Shown: positions 34,101 through 47,500 of the stretch, piece by piece
Layout: each line of letters opens with the position of its first letter
Position numbering within the stretch: position 1 is the first letter of the stretch
Assembly: GCA_035235625.1 (NCBI GenBank)
Contig: CP141140.1
Location: forward strand, 7,460,685 to 7,524,684
Direction: 5' to 3'
DNA: 64,000 nucleotides
Origin: Saururus chinensis
Lineage: Eukaryota > Streptophyta > Magnoliopsida > Piperales > Saururaceae
Translations under genes and position numbers: made by a program
The notes under the pieces: model-generated
Told to the model about the DNA's origin: nothing
The model's input: only the letters and a program-made list of their open reading frames with translations
Database searches by the model: none

Positions 34101-37100
34101 TCATTTTCTTGTCCTAAATTTTCTAGACAATGATCCATCCTGCTTGACTACTTACTAATTCTGCCCTAAATCACCATAGTCCTAGTTGGGTGTAGAAGAT
34201 GGGTGGAATTAAAAATTTTGACCGAAACAAGATTCAACGCAGTTTCTAGTTAGAATCATCGGAATTTCCACACATGAAATTTTTTCAGCCTTGCCCCTCA
34301 TCTATGACCCTCATAAATACTCCATCTCCCTCCATCAAAAAAACCCTAGCCACTCTCTCTTCTTCCCCTTCTCCACCCCATCTGCCGGCCGCACGTCTGC
34401 CCACTTCTTGTGTTCGCTAGAAGAACATTGATGCCTCTCCATCGTCTCCCTCCCTCAAAAAGCCAGGCCAACGCTTGATATGCCCCCATCAGGCTGCATG
34501 TCCACTCCTATCTGGCTGCCTATCCACTCCCATCTGACCGTATGTCCTCTATTCCCATGATCCACCCCCATCATACAAATGCATATTCCCCATCTCTACC
34601 CCATGCTTGCAAGACCATGAACGAAAATTCAAGGCCGTGTGAGGTAGGTTTGTGGTCGGAATAGAGGAAATCTAGCCCATCCTTTGTTGGCCCCTTCAGT
34701 CGAACACTTGAAAGGTTTGTCAGCCGCTCCGGTAGCCACAGCCACCGCCGGATCTTAAACCCCTGATTCTTCACACCCTTCTATCGAGTGAAAAAATCTG
34801 AAAAATTCAACTATCCGAAAGCTCCCTGACCGGAATATACAATGCCTCCTCCACCCCCTGATCTATCGACCATAGCCGGATAAGATCCCCTCTGAACTGC
34901 GGCCGTTGCCGGAATCGAACTTCGTAATCATTTGGCACCGCCTCCAATTTTGCCCTCGATTACTTTTTTCTGCTCCTTTGCATTCATCTTTTTTTTTCAA
35001 GTCGACTCCACTGATTTGTGGCCAATTATCCAGCAAGCTGCTCCAACCATCCAGCAAGTTGCTACAATTATCCGGCAAAGATCCTACACATATCTGGAGG
35101 TCTTGCTTCTGTCGATCCAAAGCAGCATATTCACGAGGTAATTTTTTCGGGTAAGAGTCATCTTTTCCATGCTAATTTTGTATTCATGTGTGCATTGAAT
35201 GATTATGACGACACGATTGGAACATGAATAGCTTGGTATGCAATTAGAATGAGAAATGGATATGGATTGTTTAGTGTAATTTTCTTTTATGACATGTGTT
35301 GGTGTTATGTGTTGCTATGCAGCAATTTCATGTGCAGGGCAAGCTCTTGCCTTTGATTTTTGCTATGTGTTTATTGTTATGTGATTTGCAACCGTGATGA
35401 TGCAATTTGATAATTGTTTTTATCCACTATGATCATTGTAACACATGTTTGCCTTTGATTTCTCTGATTATGTTGAAATGATGCAAATTGATCTATTATA
35501 ATAGTGGAGCAAATTTTATTGTGATGATTTGTACACTTGAATGGGTGTTTTTATCCACTATGATCATTGCAACACATGTTCGCCTTTGATTTCTCTGATT
35601 ATGTTGGAATGATACAAAACAAGATTATACATGCACTATACCTAAACTGTGATAAGATGCAATTATGTGATACTAGAAGATTATTAGCATGTAGTTGTTA
35701 AATCACTATGAAAAATCAGTGACAAAAGGAGAAAATTGTGGCAAGGGTGGAATGAGCTCAAGGGATACAATGGACTTAGATGGAACGAACACACCAACAC
35801 TTTCATAATCCCCCTGCACGTGTGGAAAAACTTCATTAAGGCCATAATAGGTAACTCTATCCTCTTTTTCGTTTATTTCAAATGTTTTTAATATAAACTA
35901 AATACTAAAACTTTACTTGTCACTGCCTTTTGTAGAAACACAAGGATTGCAAATGGTTTAAGACCTTGGGGTATGACGCCGAGGATGAAGCTAACCTATA
36001 TGTTGTCTATGCGAACAACCATTCATTGGGTCGTTGGAGGGATTCAGGGATCTTTGATACTATCCCCCGGATTGATCTATCTTCAATCCACCAGTCAAGA
36101 CCAGATGCAAACAGTCAACTCCAGCTGCAAACCCCCCAATCTGAGCCAGATGCATGCAATTCTGAGTGGCTGGCAAACACACCATGGGCATATGATCCAT
36201 ACAATTGTCGAGACGTGAATGACTTGATTGCATAGGACTTGGGAGATGATACTCTTGCATATGTCGAACATGCATCCGCTTCCCACCACACTGCTCATGA
36301 GGGAGTGGGTACTTCTGATGTTGTGCCACGCATGCCTAGGTCACATCAGCCTACCATTCAACCCGAAGCATATGGTTCTATCAGTCATGCATGCACGTCA
36401 TAACCTACACCTCCCCCAAGGAGGGTTCCAGCCAAGGATCTAGCTAGAGGGACACCACCTATTAGCCAACAGAATAAGAAAAGGAAACAGTCCAAGGTGG
36501 AGGTTTCATCATTGATGCAAGTTTTGTGTGAAGCCATGATGGATAGGAATGATATGGGTATGAAACTTCATAGTTATGAGAATTGTACACCGCTAATGCA
36601 TCCTTCTTTCTAGACAAGAATGTGCGTAGCTTGTTTCTTGTTATGAGACATGACAAGGCTTACGCAAAGAGATGGCTTCATGTGCACTACAACGAGCATG
36701 GTCTGAAGATGATGTTTTTTTCTTAGGTAGTTGAGCTATGGTGATCATTTCGGAGAGTATTTTTTTTCTTTGTTTGACTTGTTTAACAATATGTTGTTTC
36801 ATTTCCTAGGGTGAGCACTTTTTATGATGGTTTAATATTTACTTGATGATTGTACTTTACGACAGTAGTTTATGGTTGTAATTTATGACAATGGTTTGTT
36901 GAGAAATAAAGCCAGTTGATTGGTGTGAAATGAACCAACAAGGAAATTTTTTAACTTAAGGGTGTGGATGTGTACATGTGTAGTCATTATGATGACTATA
37001 ATTGTGTAAAAGGAAATTTTTTACAGTAAGTAAATGTATATGTGGGTGTGTGATTATGAAGTTTACATTGTATTATTGGGTTTATGAGGTTATATGGTAT

Positions 37101-40100
37101 TTTAATATGGAGCCAATTAGCAAGTGGTTAAGCATGATGGATCATTATCTAAAACACTTTGGACAGGAAGATGACAAAATTCTGGATAATCTTGTGAAAT
37201 ATGTCACCGATATCAACATTTCTCCCCCAAGTAATGCAATCCACACATCCAAACTGAGGGGACTCAATTGTCTATGATATGCTAAGCAGTCCTAATACTT
37301 GCTACCATGATATGTGTAGGACGAACAATAAGTCATTTATGATATTATGTTGAGAGATAGAGAAACTTGGATTATAGCTCACATGCCATGATGTGTAGGA
37401 CGAACAATAAGTCATTTATGATATTATGTTGAGAGATGGAGAAACTTGGATTAAAGCTCACAAGGCATGTGACAGTGGCAAAGCAAATACAATCATTCTT
37501 GCAATTATTGGGACATAGTGAAGGGCAACGGGTTGTAGGTCATTTCATGTGACATTTAAATGAAATAGTCAATCATCATTTCTACAATGTTTTAAATATA
37601 CTTTATAAATGGTCGAATACATAGATCAAGCAGCTTATACCTCTAAACAAACCCCCATACATATTTCAAGTAGCCCTACTTTTAATCCTTGGTTTTAAGA
37701 TTGTATAGGTGCTAAAGATGGAACACATGTCAAGGTAAAATTTCTTTCACGTTAACATGCATTTCGAGGTAAAAAATCAAGTCACAAATAACATTATGGC
37801 AATATGTGATTTTAGTATGAGATTTATCTTTGCAATAGTTGGTTGGGAGGGGTCAACTCGTTGACTCTAATGTGTTAAAAGAGGTGATCAGATCCCAAAA
37901 AACGGGTTTCCTAAGTTTACCCCATAATAAATATTTTGTTGTAGATGTGGGATATCGAAATAAGACAGAATTTTTGGGACCCAAAAAGGGTCAGAGATAC
38001 CATGTCCCCAAAATTCGGCATTGTAGCCCACAAGGAAGAATTGAGAAGTTTAATTAACTATATTCTTCTCTTCTAACCATCATATAGAGGACTTTTGGTG
38101 TGCAGAAAAAAAGATAAAAGTTATTTAAAAACATTCCAAGGTATTTTTTTCATATTCAAGTGGCATTGGCACAGGTTTCTATGGTGGTACAAAAACAACA
38201 TAATGGTGCTATTGAACCTGAACTTCGATATGCGTTTTTTATTAGATGAGAAAATGAAGATGCAGATGTAGTGCAAGATGAAGTTCAAGGGCAGGATGAT
38301 GCACCTGTGGACCAAGATGATCAGGTAATGACTACTTTTCGTGATCAACTTCGGGATGCCATAGGGGACAATTATAGATTACGTCCAGTTGTTGCACAAT
38401 GTGGTTGGCGTCGACATTAGGCCACTTGTATGTTTATGACATATACTTATGTTTATTTTGATCATAATGTATTAAAACCCCTACATGATAATGTTATGAG
38501 CGAAGTGTATGATTAGAGGTGGCATAGGGGCCAGCAAGCCCAACCCAACCTTGCTAGAACCAAGCCAGGATCAAGACAATGCAATGCGTCTGGCCTTGAT
38601 TTAAGGTTCCCAGACACAAACAAGGCCCGATAAATGCCCAATAGGCATGGCCTGGCCCGAGGTCCTACCTAACCCTTATGGGCATTATGGGTATGACCCA
38701 TAAGGCCCTATGAGTAGAGGTGAAAATGAGTCGGGCAGACGCATCACAAAAAGGGATCGGCTCAAGCCCCACCCTTTCATAACTGGGACTGTGCCAAGGT
38801 CATAAGGCCGTAAGGGCAAGGCCAATGAGGCGCATAAGGCCTTATGTGTTTGTGCAGTAAAAAAAAAAAATAGCGAGCCTGTAGCCTGGACCGCCTCAGC
38901 CCTAAGCTTGACACATCAAGCCAGGCTTGTGTTTGGTGGTGCACGCTAGGCTTGGTACGGCCCACACAAGGGCATGCCTTGGTACCCAAACGTATAACCT
39001 ATAAAATGCCTAATCTAAGGGTATGTTTGTAATTTTACTTAATAAATTCAACAACTCCAATAAACACACAATTTCGCTACCCAAATGTGATTCTATCTAA
39101 AAAATGCCAATATAAGGGTATATTTATCATTTTACAAAAACTTCTAAAGATTCTGACCTTAAACACAATTCACAACCAAAATATGATTCCATATAAAAAG
39201 TTCCTTATCTAAAACCTAATTCCAATTCTATATTGAATCGGATGAATTAATTACTAAAAATTCTGATTCGTAACTGAATTAATTTCACACCCAATTAGCC
39301 CCTTAGAAGTGGTAGGGTTTTGCTTCATGCAATTCTACTGAAGATCTGCTTCACTAAAGGGTATATAAGAGAGCGCACACCTAAATATTTTTTGTTGGTG
39401 TCAAAAAAAGGCATATTCTTAAATTAGAAGTTCTGGGTGTTTATTCTGTTCATAATTATTTATCCTTAAAATAAATCATTGAAGAATCTGCTACTTTAGA
39501 GGCATTAACTAAAACAGTAAAATAACAACAGATATATACAAAGCCCTGATTTGTCAGTTAATCACAAGCTAGTTGAAGTATTTCTCAACTGGTATGCATG
39601 TGTGTTCTTATTTTCCACATACAGATAAGATATTCCAGGGCCGTAATGACATTTTCTTTAGTTTTCAGACAAAGCTCAAAAACATACTCATTGATAATGT
39701 TTCGGGGACATATTGCTATTACAAGCTAGACTGTAAAAATCAAACAAGGTCAATTAACATAATATCTTAACACATATATTAAGAAATTTGTAAACCTGAT
39801 GCCAGTTTTGGCATTTCAGAAATATTTTTAGTCCTATTTTCATGTTCCCAGAATGAAGAAACTGCCAGAGAGCGGAATTAGTTATTCAACGGATGAAACA
39901 CAACCATACCTTGTGACTACCAGCAACAACAACAAAAGGGACAGCATGCCTTTGAGCAGCAAGTGCAACCATACTCACTCCAACTGGAGCTATTACCCCA
40001 CCATTGGCCATTATTGCATGAGCTCCAACAATAACCTTTCAAAAAGGTATAATTAAGGTTTTCATTTCTGTAAAAGAAAGTCTTACAATATCAGCAATCC

Positions 40101-42951
40101 AACCACAAGAGATTCATGTCAGCATTACCATGTTCACTCGAGATATCATTGCAAAAACTGCTGAATCAGTAATAACTGTAGTTTGCAGACCCTTTCCAAC
40201 TAACTCTTTAGCAAGAACATGCCCCTGGTACCTAAAAGATAAAAATAACTTCAAAACAAAAACCTAAAAAAATTTACATAGCACTAGCAAAATTCATAGT
40301 CACCATAGAGAGAAAACATGTTTGGAAACCTTGGAGCACCCTCAGCAACAAAAACACGGAATGAACGCTTTTTCTCTTTGGCAGCAGAGAGGAACTCCAT
40401 AACTGTTCTTGAACGGCCTAGGGTCAATATCACCTCACTGGCAAACAATAAGATACTAATATGAGATATAAGAGCAAAGACAGTTGTCCTTACATTTAAG
40501 AAAATCCCCTTTTGGAGGAAAGGCTAAACTCAAAACTTTTTCAACATCAGCATATACTAATCTTTGCCCAGAAGATATTTGGAGTTAGCTACCTACACAA
40601 AAATCATAACAAATTTGCGATAGTATATAAATATTGACTACATTTATACATCAAGGGAAGCAGATATATATGTCCGTGTGCAAGTCCCTTGTTAACACTC
40701 TGTTGTTTAACACTTCTCATGTGAAGCTCAATCCAACCAAATGCAAAAAGTTTACTTGATATGACAAGATAACTATATAACGACAATAATTAGACAAGAT
40801 AATTATATAACGACAATAATTGCAAACAATACCATTAAAAGGTTAAAAAAGTTACTTCTGATGAATGTGCTCCACAGCTTGTTCAGCAATTTGTTCATGG
40901 CAAGTGTCAATATCTAGAATTAATTCATTGATAGCTTCAATCACATTATGCTTCAGCTTCCGGCTCTTCAATGATTTATCAGCAGCTGCAAATGTCAAGA
41001 AATCTATAGTTAACACCAAAAAATTGTCTTCAAATGCATTCATATGCACATCGACTTGATTCTCCATCCAGGAAACATATATCAAGAAAACCACATCTGG
41101 CCTCAAAAACCTTAGTCAACTCAAAGTTCCACATACACATGACTCATACACAGTAAGCCCCATTCAAGCCCACACCATATGACAAAATCTATGACATTAT
41201 CGTATTTCTTTTTCTTCTTGAGCCATGACTATATCATATCTGTCTAATGTTAAGGCTACAATTTCTAATAGAAAACACAAGACAACTATATTCAACCTTA
41301 AAAAGTAAACAGATAATAATAAAGGCTTCAGGTAATTGAATAATTTGATCACTTGAGAAACATAAGCTAATTTATACTAGCATAATTAATTATCCAACGA
41401 TTGGAGTAGGATACATATCTACATTGAAGTCAGTCCTACCATAAGCTGTGATCTATGTCACCCAACATGAAAATGATATCCTAGAATTTTCACACCCCAT
41501 GCACAATCCGTCGATACCCATGTGTTTTATGATGGAAAATAACATGATGATGATAAAAGATAGAATGATAATGAGAGTAAAAATTTTAATGTAAAAATAT
41601 ACAGATGATAGTAATTAATGCATGATTATAAAACATTGCCGTTAAATACCTTGTCTTAAACATAAATGTGTACAACTGAACTGGTGGGAGTGCTAGGACA
41701 ACTAATGAAAAATGATTAACAATGGAGAAATGCGTATAATTTACATTTAGTTATCCCTTCAGATTCAGATGAAGATGTACGGGCTGCAGCTCCTGACTCA
41801 GGTACATCCTCAAGAAGGGTATGCAATGCAGGAGCACGTAATATATTTCTCGAAGCAGCAGCCACTGCTGCTGCAGAGAGCACGGGATCATTGTCATCCT
41901 GTTCTATTTCATCATCATCGTCGCTTCCAGCGGATATGGTTAATCCTCCTATACCCTTTGTCGCTAAAGAAAGATCTTCCTCCCTTATTATGTGCAACAC
42001 ACGCCTCACAATGTTCCCAACTGCGAGTTCTGCCACACAAAAAATTGCCATAATAGATGGTCAGCAAGTAAGTGTAGAACCAAAAGACATGTATATAAGG
42101 TGGACCATGTTGATGTTAACCAAATTTATCAACATGGTAGCAAACCAAAAGAAGTGGGCAACTTAATGCTATCAGGTAATCTTGATACTATACAACCAGG
42201 TCTGTAAATTTAATATATGTTCTAAAAAGGTCATGATAATTCTTTCACACGGATGAAGACTTCCATGACCAGAAATCCAGAAATGTACAAATAATCCTCT
42301 GGAAGCCCACCAATATAAATTAACAAATTACTAGTCAAATAGTAACTGCTAACTAAAAACCAACAGATATACAGGAAGAAAGTGGTGCACTATTCCACCA
42401 ATTCCAATTACAAACCACATGTTAGACAAGAAACTGTCAACTCTAAGCAAAATGAGCGTGGATAGCATTACAGATTGAAAGAGTAAAGATGGTTCACTGC
42501 ATTATGTGACTGTAATCGAACAGTTTCCCTCAATTTAACCACCCGAAATGATCTATATCCAATCTAATACCAAAAGTTACATGGACGTACCAACCGTATT
42601 TGCAGCGATAAGCTGTTCTCCCACACACTTTACAGCATCAAGCAGGGATGCAGCCTGGTTTGCACGAGGCAGTCTTTGCTGAGATATCACCGAACGAAGC
42701 AACTCGGCGGTGTGCCTCGCAGTTGCATGGGACCCCTCAATCTTACTGCCACCAACGTCCATTGATCCCGCATCATTATCACAAAAATAAACGTTGTTCA
42801 GCTATTAATGTTCGATTGATTGGTCCAAACATTTGAAACACGCGCAAGTGAGAGTTCGGCAACAAAATGGCCACCGAAATGGGCAAGAAAAACATTACCG
42901 CTTCTTGAGCTTAACTACGGATTCATTGACCATAGTCGATATGTCCGGCAT
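31142..42951 (-). CDS. Translation initiation factor eIF2B subunit beta
   Basis: Nine exons on minus: 42951-42899, 42745-42591, 42029-41745, 40985-40856, 40437-40330, 40231-40129, 40035-39910, 31797-31604 and 31238-31142, totalling 416 residues with all phases consistent. The start MPDISTMVNESVVKLKKRKI and the motifs ELAVGNIVRRVLHIIREED, EQIAEQAVEHIHQ, LTLGRSRTVMEFL, VFVAEGAPRYQGH, VPFVVVAGSHKLCPLYPHNP and FDYVPPKLVSLFIT define the family. It belongs to the regulatory alpha/beta/delta core of eIF2B, the guanine-nucleotide exchange factor that reloads eIF2 with GTP. An acidic serine-rich loop (DDDDEIEQDD) lies at about residue 110. Intron 7 is 8.1 kb because a Harbinger element sits in it; splice sites either side are intact. 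A 5' UTR intron is likely, with its acceptor just upstream of the ATG. Confidence 0.95.
31343..31544. mobile_element. Stowaway MITE (Tc1/mariner type) in eIF2B-beta intron 8
   Basis: The 202-bp element begins CTCCCTCTGTCCATATTAAT and ends ATTAATACGGGATGGAGGGAG, flanked by TA at 31341-31342 and 31545-31546, as expected for Stowaway. The head motif AATAGCTCCATTTGG occurs twice near the left end and inverted at the right end. It lies wholly in intron 8. Confidence 0.92.
33286..34135 (-). pseudogene. Harbinger transposase relic, left inverted copy
   Basis: On minus, 33286-33498 keeps the diagnostic segment PHKYFVVNVDYPNEMGFLGP then YKGQRYHVPEF, typical of the DDE_4/HARBI1-type nuclease of PIF/Harbinger. 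Upstream, KDRTHVK near 33640 corresponds to the first catalytic Asp region (family form GAxDGTH). The region of the second Asp reads GLAHGS, with Asp replaced. Frames are broken by stops and shifts, so it cannot make an active enzyme. It mirrors the copy at 37138-38060. Confidence 0.8.
35416..35625. repeat. Tandem duplication in the centre of the Harbinger element
   Basis: The segment starting GTTTTTATCCACTATGATCA and running through GCCTTTGATTTCTCTGATTA occurs at 35416 and again at 35547, a 131-bp period, with only a few differences. It lies just upstream of the Myb-like relic. Confidence 0.75.
35748..36235 (+). pseudogene. Harbinger ORF1-type Myb/SANT-like protein relic
   Basis: Two exon-like pieces are visible. 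The first (35748-35849) reads WNELKGYNGLRWNEHTNTFI then VWKNFIKAI. The second (35936-36235) reads KHKDCKWFKTLGYDAEDEAN and runs about 99 residues to a stop. The order W-x-x-L, GL-W, W, K-F-x-x-G-Y matches the Myb/SANT-like DNA-binding domain protein encoded alongside PIF/Harbinger transposases. The N-terminal half is not recognisable, and the best GT-AG junction is one base out of phase, so the gene looks decayed. Confidence 0.7.
37138..38060 (+). pseudogene. Harbinger transposase relic, right copy
   Basis: This is the same transposase as 33286-34135 in the opposite orientation. It keeps KDGTHVK near 37710 (first catalytic Asp in the family form GAxDGTH), a DSNVLKE segment near 37862-37885 (second Asp) and HNKYFVVDVGYRNKTEFLGP then KKGQRYHVP at about 37920-38010. 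Stops and frameshifts interrupt it, and a tandem duplication of about 80 bp (from about 37312) further breaks the N-terminal part. It follows the ORF1 relic on the same strand, the natural order for an element. Confidence 0.8.
37306..37465. repeat. Recent tandem duplication of about 80 bp in the transposase relic
   Basis: The segment from CCATGAT through GTGTAGGACGAACAATAAGT to GGATTA-AGCTCACA occurs twice in a row with only a few differences. The matching place in the left arm has a single diverged copy, so the duplication happened after the arms formed. Confidence 0.8.
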
Positions 42952-44569
42952 CTTTCTCGAAACTTTGACCTGCTCAAACAGACTAACATAAAACAAGTGT
43001 AAGTCGGATCCAATAAGATGGCACTTGGCTATGCGTCCAAGCTGGGGAAGCTAGAAGACCAGATTTCTAGGGCTATCAGAAGAACAAAATATTGTGCGAT
43101 CAAAAGGAGTGCAGGAATCAAGACCTGAGATGAAGAAGAAAATTCCGGACTGCAGCGAAGCGAGGGATGCTCTGCGAGAACTCTCTTCCTCTCCTCCCTG
43201 AATCCCGTCTCCTTTGCAGAGTTAAAAAAATTCCCCTCTCACTTTATTTTAAAAAAATACACTCTTTGAGTGGCAGAGAATCTCATCTCACTTCCCAGCT
43301 TTTAGAGATTGGAGCAATCTCTTCAAACCCAGCAGATTCAGACATCAGTCATCACCAATTCGCTGTGAGCATCGGAAGGCAGTAATGATATGGATGATAA
43401 AGTATCGATCGTTATCGACATGGGTACGCGTAGATAATAGTATACACTAAACGGGTATGAATCCTTAAAAATATACGAAAAAAATTATAATTAATAATAT
43501 ATTATTATAATATTTTTTTAGAATATAATAAAACTACAAAAAGCCTCGTCATCTATAAAACGAGTACTCCAAAATTAAATTATTTTAAAACTATATACTA
43601 TTATTCTCTTTATCTCATATATTATTTTCTTTGTCTTATATTACGTACTAAGAAATTAATTTATTTTAGAACTAAATATAATACTTAATATAAATTATAA
43701 AAATATTAGAGATAAACTCTTAGATGTTTAATTAAATGCATAATTGTGGAGCATGGACAAAACAATTTTATAAATTATATTGCCCTATTCAATTTTTGAG
43801 CTTAGGCCGTAAAATAATAAGGAATGGGTCGGGCTGAGCCTAAAATTTGAAAGCCCGTAAATATTAGTGCCGGGCATGGGCAAGAAAAAAATAGAAAAGC
43901 CCGGCCCGACCCTCAGTAGTTTGGCATCCCATTAGCGTGCTCGTCACTCGTCAGTTAACCGTAAATCGCTCATTCTCCATACTCCAATCTCCATTTTGTT
44001 CTTCCATTGAACTCTCCTCTTGGCTCTCAACTCTCACTTCATCTCTACTGATCACTTGCTCTTCCATTCTCTCAGCTCTCATTGTTCCAAATCGTCGGCT
44101 CTCACTATTCCTAAATCGACAATGATCACTGCTGCGATTTGAGAGCCTCACAGTCCTAAATCACCGATTGTCGTTGTTGTATGCCTATCCTTCTCAAATC
44201 GCAGCCCATCAGTGCTCTACTGTACTCTTGTGGACTTCAAAATTCGACAAACTGGCACTTAGCCTGCTTTGGTGCAACTTTAGTCCAGTGGACTCCGATC
44301 TCAGTTCCCAATAAGAAAAACAAGTTTTTTTCCTTCTTCGTTTGGTTGATCTGTTATATATGATTTGTGTTTTTTAATTTGTACTTGTTTCTTTAATTTG
44401 TATTGGTATGTGTTCTTTAATTTGCATTTGACTCTATTTTGTTTTTGTCTACGTTCTTTAATTTGTACTTGTTCTTGTCTCTGTTCTCTAATTTTTAGTT
44501 GTCTTTATTATGTAATCTAATATGTTATTGTCTTTGTTATTTTTTTATCTCTATATGTCATTTCGACTT
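42952..44569. other. eIF2B-beta promoter and flanking repeat-rich DNA
   Basis: The part up to about 43200 is eIF2B-beta 5' UTR and probable leader intron. Beyond about 43780 come GGGCCGGGC-type blocks, then T-rich repeats of the form TTCTTTAATTTGTACTTG from about 44360 into which the 4.5-kb LTR element has inserted. No gene is supported. Confidence 0.5.
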
Positions 44570-44574
44570 GTCTC

Positions 44575-47500
44575 TGTAACGCCCGAGATTTTTCACACAT
44601 TTTCCTCAAAATTCACGGAAAATTTTTGCAATATAATGTCTGTAAATCGGAGTAAAAATGACGAAATCAAAACCTGATAAAACAGTTTATAATTCAAAAC
44701 ACTAAACATCCAATTTCCATCCAAATATTTTCATCACACGGTCAAACATCGTACGGCCAAAGCAAATATCATCAGGCGCTACTCGAAAACACACGTACGA
44801 CTAAATTCGCTATGATCATAGACTTTAAATACAAAACACTCCCATGCATCCCTGAGTGCAAGTCCCATAACAGTCCACAGACTAATCCAAATGAAAGTCC
44901 AGAATAAACATCTTAATGTCTCGTCTCACCAAATACATCGGATCGTGGCACAAATAAACTCGCAGTGAGTCAAGCATATACCTGAGTCAACGGGAATCAA
45001 TCCTCCGCTGAAATGAGCATCCATCTCCAGGAGCTCTCCAACACACACCTGCAAAAGCCTCCCGAACCACGGGGCTAAAAAAATGGTAGGGTGAGTATTT
45101 TCATACTCAGTAGGAAAATACCCAGTAGGGGAAATCCCAAACGGTGAACTCAATAAGTTCATAAGTACATGCGTTCATGCAACTCAAACATGAAGCAGAT
45201 AGGCAACAAACATCATGCTCATACGCATACTAACATACCAAATGCACCATCGTGCCAAAGTCATACCAAATGCACCATCGTGCCAAAAACATACTAAAAG
45301 CACCATCAAACAAAACTTACACAAACACCCTTATCCAGGGTCTTACAAACTTACTCGTACCATCGTACGCATACTCATACAACATACGCATACTTATACG
45401 ACCTTACTCGTACAATCATATGCTCACTCATACAACTTACACATACCTGTACGACCTTACTCGTACAGCTTACACTTACTCGTGCGACCTTACTCGCACA
45501 TCTTACACTTACTCGTGCAACCTTACTCGCACATCTTACACTTACAGTCTTACTCTGAAACTTACACTTACAGTCTTACTCTGAAACTTACACTTACAGT
45601 CTTGCTCGGATTCAAATGCTTACAGTCTTACTCTTACAATCGTACTCATACTCTTACAGTCGTGCTCATACTCATACGGTCGTACTCATACACATACTCT
45701 TACAGTCATTCTCATACACATACGCTTACAGTCGTTCTCAAACTCATACTCTTACAGTCGTGCTCATACTCATACACTTACAGTCGTACTCACACACATA
45801 ATCGTACACATACGCATACTATCGACCGCTGAAGCTCATTACAACTAATCAGCTCTAGCGTCGAGATGGAAAAGAATGCCACTAGGGCAACACCTTAACC
45901 TCCGGGGAGTGACTAGACGCCATGGACTTTTCCGAAGGTAAGGCACACCAGTGCTCATGGGGCACAGGATCAAACAGGTAAGAGTAGGTCCATGATACTA
46001 CTTACCTGAGCGCGCAAACATACACCCACACATAAGGGGTCATACAATTGCCCACACATAAGGGGTCTTATAGTGCCATACAATTGCCCACCATAATGGG
46101 TCTTATAGTGCCAGTGCCACTCTTGGGCAGAAAAACATACAGTGCCACTTGGGCAGAAACATACAGTGCCACTCTTAGGCAGAATCATACAACGCTCTCA
46201 ACAGAGCATCAAACGTCTGGGCTTATACAGCACACAGACCAAATCGGAAACATACGTCGCTCTCAACAGAGCAAAAGACGTCCGGTGCTCTACACAGCAC
46301 ACAGACAACATCCCGCAAGATAACCACCATGGCAAGACATGATAAATGCTTAGCCGACTCATTATCGGCTAGCTCAAACACGGAACTTAATCCGTCAAAC
46401 CCTCAGGTCTCAAACTCACAACGCTATCATTAGCTGTGCTTATAATTCAAGTTTGAATTAAGTACATTATGCGGTATAATTATGCCACACAAACTCACAG
46501 TCCTCGACTGATCAAACCGATGCTGAGCCTGATCGAAACCCTAGTTCGTCAGGGTAGCAGACTTCGCTTAATCCATCCATATCATGATCAAACCTCACCG
46601 TACAACGAACCCTTACAGTCTTACATACTTAGCCATCTACCTTATGGCCAAAACATCGTACACAAATGTCATCACACTAAGCTCCTCAAAGCCAAACCCA
46701 GTTGTCGCCCTCTTACTTAATACCTCACTGATTATGCTTACTTTTCGCTTCATAATGTGTACGTTATGCTTGTACAATTATGAACACTCTTACTATCTGA
46801 CAATCGCCCAACATACAATCCAACCCAAACCGATCCCTTCTAATCCTTGCCCGTCATACTCTTATCCTCTGTCATCTGCCATACGCTTACACAACCGTAT
46901 CCAAATTCAGACAAAACCTCTGCAACCTCTTACTTTCCATCGCCCATACCTCTGCCCACATACACTTACACATATCCATACCATAGGCAAAAAGCCATCA
47001 TACATACGTATGTCTCCCACATACGTATAACATACACATACGGTCATACATACGTAACTTACAAACATGCTCACTAGCCATTACTAGGGCATACATCAAA
47101 CATACACGCTAGTCATCACTAGCACATGCACACACATTCATACATACTTCAACATGCACGCTAGCCATCACTAGCACATACATACATCCAACGTACTTAC
47201 AACCAACATGCATGTCATATGCATTTCAACATACCATACAATCGTGCTTACACATACATCATGCAATCAGATCGTTACATAACATCCATAGCATGAAATC
47301 ATACAATCCTAGCATGCTACTACTCATTCAAAGCATGCTATCATGAATTTACGAGTTCAAAGCTCCCCTACCTCGTAATCATGACGTTCGATGGCAAGCA
47401 CACGACGGTGGCGGAGTTGGCGGCCAAAAGCTTTGCCAAGTGGAGAGAGCTGCTGTCCCGAGGATTTTAGGAAGCGCCGGAACTAGTCACGGCCAAACGG

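Larger units (their letters stand above)
32037..39302. mobile_element. 7.3-kb PIF/Harbinger element with transposase end duplicated as inverted 2.1-kb arms
   Basis: The right end reads TTAATTTCACACCCAATTAG then CCCC, followed by TTA (39303-39305). The left end, from about 32037, is the inverse in diverged form (GGGTGTGAAATTAATTCAGT from 32047). Inverted similarity continues for about 2.1 kb: 32037-34135 against 37138-39302, covering the terminus, a GC-rich AAGGCC/GGCCTT block and Harbinger transposase relics. The 3-kb centre holds a Myb/SANT-like ORF1 relic in plus orientation. PIF/Harbinger elements encode these two proteins. The left target duplication is eroded (TAT instead of TTA), so two independent nested insertions cannot be fully excluded. 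It fills intron 7 of eIF2B-beta. Confidence 0.8.

Noticed and set aside
45215..45832. 205-residue open frame on plus, rich in Tyr, Ser, His and Thr
   Set aside because: It is produced by the short tandem repeats inside the LTR element and has no domain.
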